Source of the DNA: Paludibacteraceae bacterium
Lineage (GTDB): Bacteria; Bacteroidota; Bacteroidia; Bacteroidales; Paludibacteraceae
NCBI GenBank assembly: GCA_024693065.1
Contig: JAILLP010000024.1
Span: forward strand, 62,001-126,000
Direction: 5' to 3'
DNA: 64,000 nucleotides
The notes under the pieces are model-generated. The model was not told the DNA's origin. It worked only from the letters and a program-made list of their open reading frames with translations, and made no database searches. Numbering within the stretch: the first letter of the stretch is position 1; each line of letters opens with the position of its first letter. Both the position numbers and the translations under genes were made by a program. Positions 61,281-64,000 of this stretch are shown in pieces.

Positions 61281-61775
61281 ATGAAGGTTGGAATCTTTTA
61301 TGGAAGTAGTACTGGGACCACTGAGGATGTCGCAGGAAGAATCGCCAAAGCGTTGAACGTGGAATCTGCGGATGTTCACAATGTGACGGATGCTGACTCC
61401 GCCATGATCGAGGGCTATGATGTTCTGGTGTTGGGTAGTTCCACATGGGGCGTGGGAGAGTTGCAGGACGATTGGTACGATGGTATCAAGAAGTTCAAGG
61501 CGGCGAACCTGCAGGGAAAGAAGGTCGCGTTGTTCGGATTGGGCGACAGCGGGTCGTTCAGCGACACCTTCTGTGACGCCATGGGAATCATCAAGGGCGA
61601 GTTGGCTGGTGCCGGCGTGACATTCATCGGAGAGGTTCCTTCGGATGACTATTCCTTTGATTCGTCTGTCTCCGTGGAGAACGGATGTTTCGTGGGACTG
61701 GCCTTGGATGAGGTGAACGAGGACTATAAGACCGACGAGCGTATCAGCCGCTGGGCGTCGTCCTTGCCACTATAA
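61281..61775 (+). CDS. fldA: Flavodoxin
   Basis: Flavodoxin is a small FMN electron carrier that can replace ferredoxin under iron limitation. The 164-residue protein has the FMN-phosphate loop GIFYGSSTGTTEDVA, the first aromatic loop VLGSSTWGVGELQDDW and the second loop LFGLGDSGSFSDTFCDA, all standard for long-chain flavodoxins. It is followed 47 bp later by a DUF2023 gene on the same strand. Its leader is largely made of the heptamer repeat. Confidence 0.95.
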   Translation: MKVGIFYGSSTGTTEDVAGRIAKALNVESADVHNVTDADSAMIEGYDVLVLGSSTWGVGELQDDWYDGIKKFKAANLQGKKVALFGLGDSGSFSDTFCDAMGIIKGELAGAGVTFIGEVPSDDYSFDSSVSVENGCFVGLALDEVNEDYKTDERISRWASSLPL

Positions 61776-61822
61776 GAGAGTCTTATATACATGATGTGAA
61801 ATAAAATTAAAGGAGGTAGGTT

Positions 61823-62203
61823 ATGCAAATGATGATGCCTACGGGCGAATTTAAGGTTTTGTCGAACTACATCTATGAGTTCAAGAAAGGGGTGCGCAAC
61901 TTGGTGCTTTACACGTTGGATGTGCGCCACGAGGAGATGGCTTGCCGTCGATTGGAGGGCGCGGGTATCGATTACCTCACGCAACGGGTCAACGATCGGA
62001 ACGTGAACTTCTATTTCGGGGAGCCTGAATGCCTAAACGTTGTCCGCTCGTTCCTGGATCGTCCATTGAACAAACTGACGCCCGAAGAGGATTTCATATT
62101 AGGAACACTCTTAGGGTATGACCTCCGTAAACAATGCTCCCGTTATTGCGAGCGGAAGGGCCGTATGTCGTTTGCCCCATCCATCGCATCATCGGTTATG
62201 TAA
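61823..62203 (+). CDS. DUF2023 family protein
   Basis: This is a 126-residue cytoplasmic protein of unknown function. The sequence YEFKKGVRNLVLYTL, then VNDRNVNFYFGEPECL, then LTPEEDFILGTLLGYDLRKQC resembles DUF2023, a small family I associate with flavodoxin genes in Bacteroidota and some anaerobes. It has four cysteines, two in LRKQCSRYCERK near the C-terminus, but no clear metal-cluster pattern. The 47-bp gap to fldA and the shared strand suggest cotranscription, so a role as flavodoxin partner or regulator is a reasonable guess only. The first codons include three methionines (M-Q-M-M-M); the exact start is uncertain. Confidence 0.85.
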   Translation: MQMMMPTGEFKVLSNYIYEFKKGVRNLVLYTLDVRHEEMACRRLEGAGIDYLTQRVNDRNVNFYFGEPECLNVVRSFLDRPLNKLTPEEDFILGTLLGYDLRKQCSRYCERKGRMSFAPSIASSVM

Positions 62204-62293
62204 AATTGCCTCCCCCTCTCCATGGGGGGATTGTATACTGTTGCTATCGTTCCCAAAAGGGAAAGGTTAATCTGTTTTTTGTGTTGTGTAAAG

Positions 62294-62328
62294 AAAGGGA
62301 GGGAATCCAATCGGAAACCCTCCCTTTT
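62294..62328. terminator. Bidirectional terminator between DUF2023 and the malic enzyme gene
   Basis: AAAGGGAGGG (62294-62303) pairs with CCCTCCCTTT (62318-62327) over a 14-base loop, with TTTT on the plus side and TTTCTTT on the minus side. Confidence 0.88.
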
Positions 62329-62350
62329 GACATTTCATGAACTGGAACTA

Positions 62351-64000
62351 TTATTTATTGTTCAATTGAGCATCTATTACAGCGATGGTCGTCATGTTGA
62401 CGATGTCGCGTACGGAAGCCTCCACATCCAACACGTGAACTGGCTTCTTCAGACCCATTTGAACAGGACCTACGCTCTCCGCCATACCCATCTGCATCAA
62501 CATACGGTAAGCGATGTTGGCTGAGTTCAAGCAAGGGAATACCATGGTGTTCACATCCATGCCGTCGATCTTGCTGAATGGGAACTTCTCGTGACGAAGC
62601 TTCTTGTCAAGGGCGAAGTTCACCTGCATCTCACCATCCACCAAGATCTCAGGGTGGTTCTTATGCAAGTTCTCCACAGCGTCGTGTACCAAGCAAGGGT
62701 TTCCTGTGGAATCCGCGCCGAAGTTAGAGTAGGACAACATAGCCATCACTGGGTGCTCGTTGAATAACTTCACCGTCTCGTTGGTCAATACTGCGATCTC
62801 AGCCAACACGTCAGCTGATGGAGAATCGTTCACCAAAGTATCCGCCAAGAAGTAAACACCCTTGGAAGTGTTCAGGATGTTGAGCGCAGCGATGTTCGTG
62901 ACACCATCACGCATTCCGATGATATCCATAGCAGGCTTGATGGCCTCCATGTAGCGGGTATAAGAACCGGTGATCATAGCGTCCGCCTCACCCATCTCCA
63001 CCATCATGGCGCCGAAGTAGTTGCGGTCGTACATCTTCTCGTTCGCCTCAGAGTAGGTGTAACCCTTGCGGGCCAACTTCTCGGAGAGGTATTTAGCGTA
63101 ACGGTTGCGGCGAGCCTCCTCACGGTCGTGACGGAGGTTGATGATCTCGATGCCCTCGATGTCGATACCGTTCTCTTTCGCGATCTTAGCGATACGCTCC
63201 TCGTTGCCCAAGAGGATAGGAATACAGATGCCCTCTTTCTTCGTCGTGGAAGCGGCCTGTAAAGTATTAGGGGTGTTAGCCTCCGTGAAGACCACACGTT
63301 TAGGATTTGCCTTAGCGGCCTCGGTCAACGAACCGATCAACGTGTTGTCCAATCCCATGCGGGCGCGGAGCTCAGCCTTGTACTCATTCCAGTTGGTGAT
63401 GTTCTTGCGAGCCACACCTGAATCCATAGCCGCCTTAGCGACTGCCGGAGCGACTGTCTCGAGCAAACGTGGGTCGAATGCTGTAGGGATGATATAGTCA
63501 GGACCGAACTTCATCTTCTTGTTGCCGTAAGCGATGGAGACTGCCTCAGGTACCGGTTGCTTAGCCAAGTCGGCCAAGGCGTGCACAGCGGCCAGCTTCA
63601 TCTCCTCGTTGATAGCCTTAGCGTGGGTATCCAACGCACCACGGAAGATGTAAGGGAATCCTAACACATTGTTGATTTGGTTCGGATAGTCGGAACGACC
63701 CGTACCGCAGATCACGTCAGGGCGGGAAGCCTTCGCATCCTCGTAGGAGATCTCAGGCGTAGGGTTCGCCAATGCGAAGACGATAGGGTTCTTGGCCATC
63801 GAACGAACCATGTCTTGGCTCAACACGTTACCCTTGGAAAGACCCAAGAAGACGTCTGCATCCTTTACAGCCTCCGCCAACGTCGTGATGTCACGGCTAG
63901 TAGCGAAAGGTTTCTTCCTATCGTTCAAATCCGTTCTCTTGGTGTTGATGACACCCTTGGAGTCGCACATCACGATGTTCTCCAAACGAGCGCCCAAAGC
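62351..64000 (-). CDS. maeB: NADP-dependent malic enzyme-phosphotransacetylase fusion (N-terminus outside window)
   Basis: This MaeB-type protein oxidatively decarboxylates malate to pyruvate with NADP. The frame is open to the window edge; the track's first residue at 63997 is a TTG leucine inside the gene, so about 200 N-terminal residues are missing. The visible 550 residues contain the end of the NAD(P)-binding domain (LGLSKGNVLSQDMV, NPTPEISYEDA, ICGTGRSDYPNQINN, YIFRGALDTHA) and then a phosphotransacetylase-like domain (about 210-548: VVFTEANTPNTLQAA, MITGSYTRYMEAIKPAM, NALNIANT-like and FPCLNSANIAYRML). In enterobacterial MaeB the latter domain is regulatory, binding acetyl-CoA, and is not catalytic. 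It ends before a bidirectional terminator. Confidence 0.94.
   Translation of the reverse strand, partial: ALGARLENIVMCDSKGVINTKRTDLNDRKKPFATSRDITTLAEAVKDADVFLGLSKGNVLSQDMVRSMAKNPIVFALANPTPEISYEDAKASRPDVICGTGRSDYPNQINNVLGFPYIFRGALDTHAKAINEEMKLAAVHALADLAKQPVPEAVSIAYGNKKMKFGPDYIIPTAFDPRLLETVAPAVAKAAMDSGVARKNITNWNEYKAELRARMGLDNTLIGSLTEAAKANPKRVVFTEANTPNTLQAASTTKKEGICIPILLGNEERIAKIAKENGIDIEGIEIINLRHDREEARRNRYAKYLSEKLARKGYTYSEANEKMYDRNYFGAMMVEMGEADAMITGSYTRYMEAIKPAMDIIGMRDGVTNIAALNILNTSKGVYFLADTLVNDSPSADVLAEIAVLTNETVKLFNEHPVMAMLSYSNFGADSTGNPCLVHDAVENLHKNHPEILVDGEMQVNFALDKKLRHEKFPFSKIDGMDVNTMVFPCLNSANIAYRMLMQMGMAESVGPVQMGLKKPVHVLDVEASVRDIVNMTTIAVIDAQLNNK

Overview
The window is ordinary chromosomal DNA of a member of the Bacteroidota, most probably order Bacteroidales; I cannot name the genus by eye. 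The evidence is: the phylum-specific promoter form (TTTG or ATTG, 19-20 bases, then TAnnTTTG or TAnnTTCG) in front of many genes; families largely confined to the phylum (DUF4783, DUF4837, DUF4846, DUF5683, DUF5074-like propeller, PorP/SprF, type IX secretion C-terminal domains, a one-piece hybrid two-component system, DUF2023); lipoproteins with acidic residues after the lipidated cysteine; and few Shine-Dalgarno sites. I saw no tRNA, rRNA, CRISPR array, insertion sequence or prophage.

Layout. 1-4.7 kb: a cut-off M15 peptidase and a DUF4846 lipoprotein (+), then a minus-strand group DUF4783-nadC-endonuclease lipoprotein-fabD. 4.8-9.8 kb: rlmH, a membrane-bound LytTR regulator, and a fatty-acid elongation operon fabH-fabK-fabF behind a structured leader. 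10-15 kb: a secreted M6 metalloprotease with a type A sorting domain, argS and HU. 15-24 kb: two rhomboid proteases, an EEP-family protein and a TonB-dependent receptor in one overlapping operon, then a secreted beta-helix carbohydrate-binding-type protein and a surface propeller lipoprotein. 24-31 kb: uvrA, then parA-parB-DUF5683-lytic transglycosylase. 30.9-37.7 kb: a complete trpEGDCFBA operon preceded by a short leader peptide with tandem Trp codons and a strong terminator, the arrangement of a classical attenuator. 37.8-43.7 kb: an outer-membrane barrel, a Dna2-like nuclease-helicase and a CapA-family protein. 43.8-47.2 kb: a secreted protein with 17 near-identical 45-bp repeats and a type B sorting domain, followed 3 bp later by its likely PorP/SprF partner. 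47.2-56.7 kb (minus): rlmN-DUF4837-pdxA, a PpiD/SurA-like isomerase, and coaX-OMP-TPR-lptC. 57-64 kb: a 1320-residue hybrid two-component sensor/regulator, flavodoxin plus DUF2023, and the C-terminal two thirds of a malic enzyme-phosphotransacetylase.

The genes are mostly housekeeping (fatty acid, NAD, tryptophan, pyridoxal phosphate and CoA synthesis, ribosome methylation, DNA repair, chromosome segregation, envelope assembly) mixed with cell-surface and secretion functions. The most interesting signals are the trp attenuator, the repeat-stalk/PorP pair whose repeat carries two predicted O-glycosylation motifs per unit, and two families of interspersed intergenic repeats: a 7-bp tandem repeat at seven loci and a REP-like double hairpin at three. 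All calls are by eye from sequence; no database search was run.
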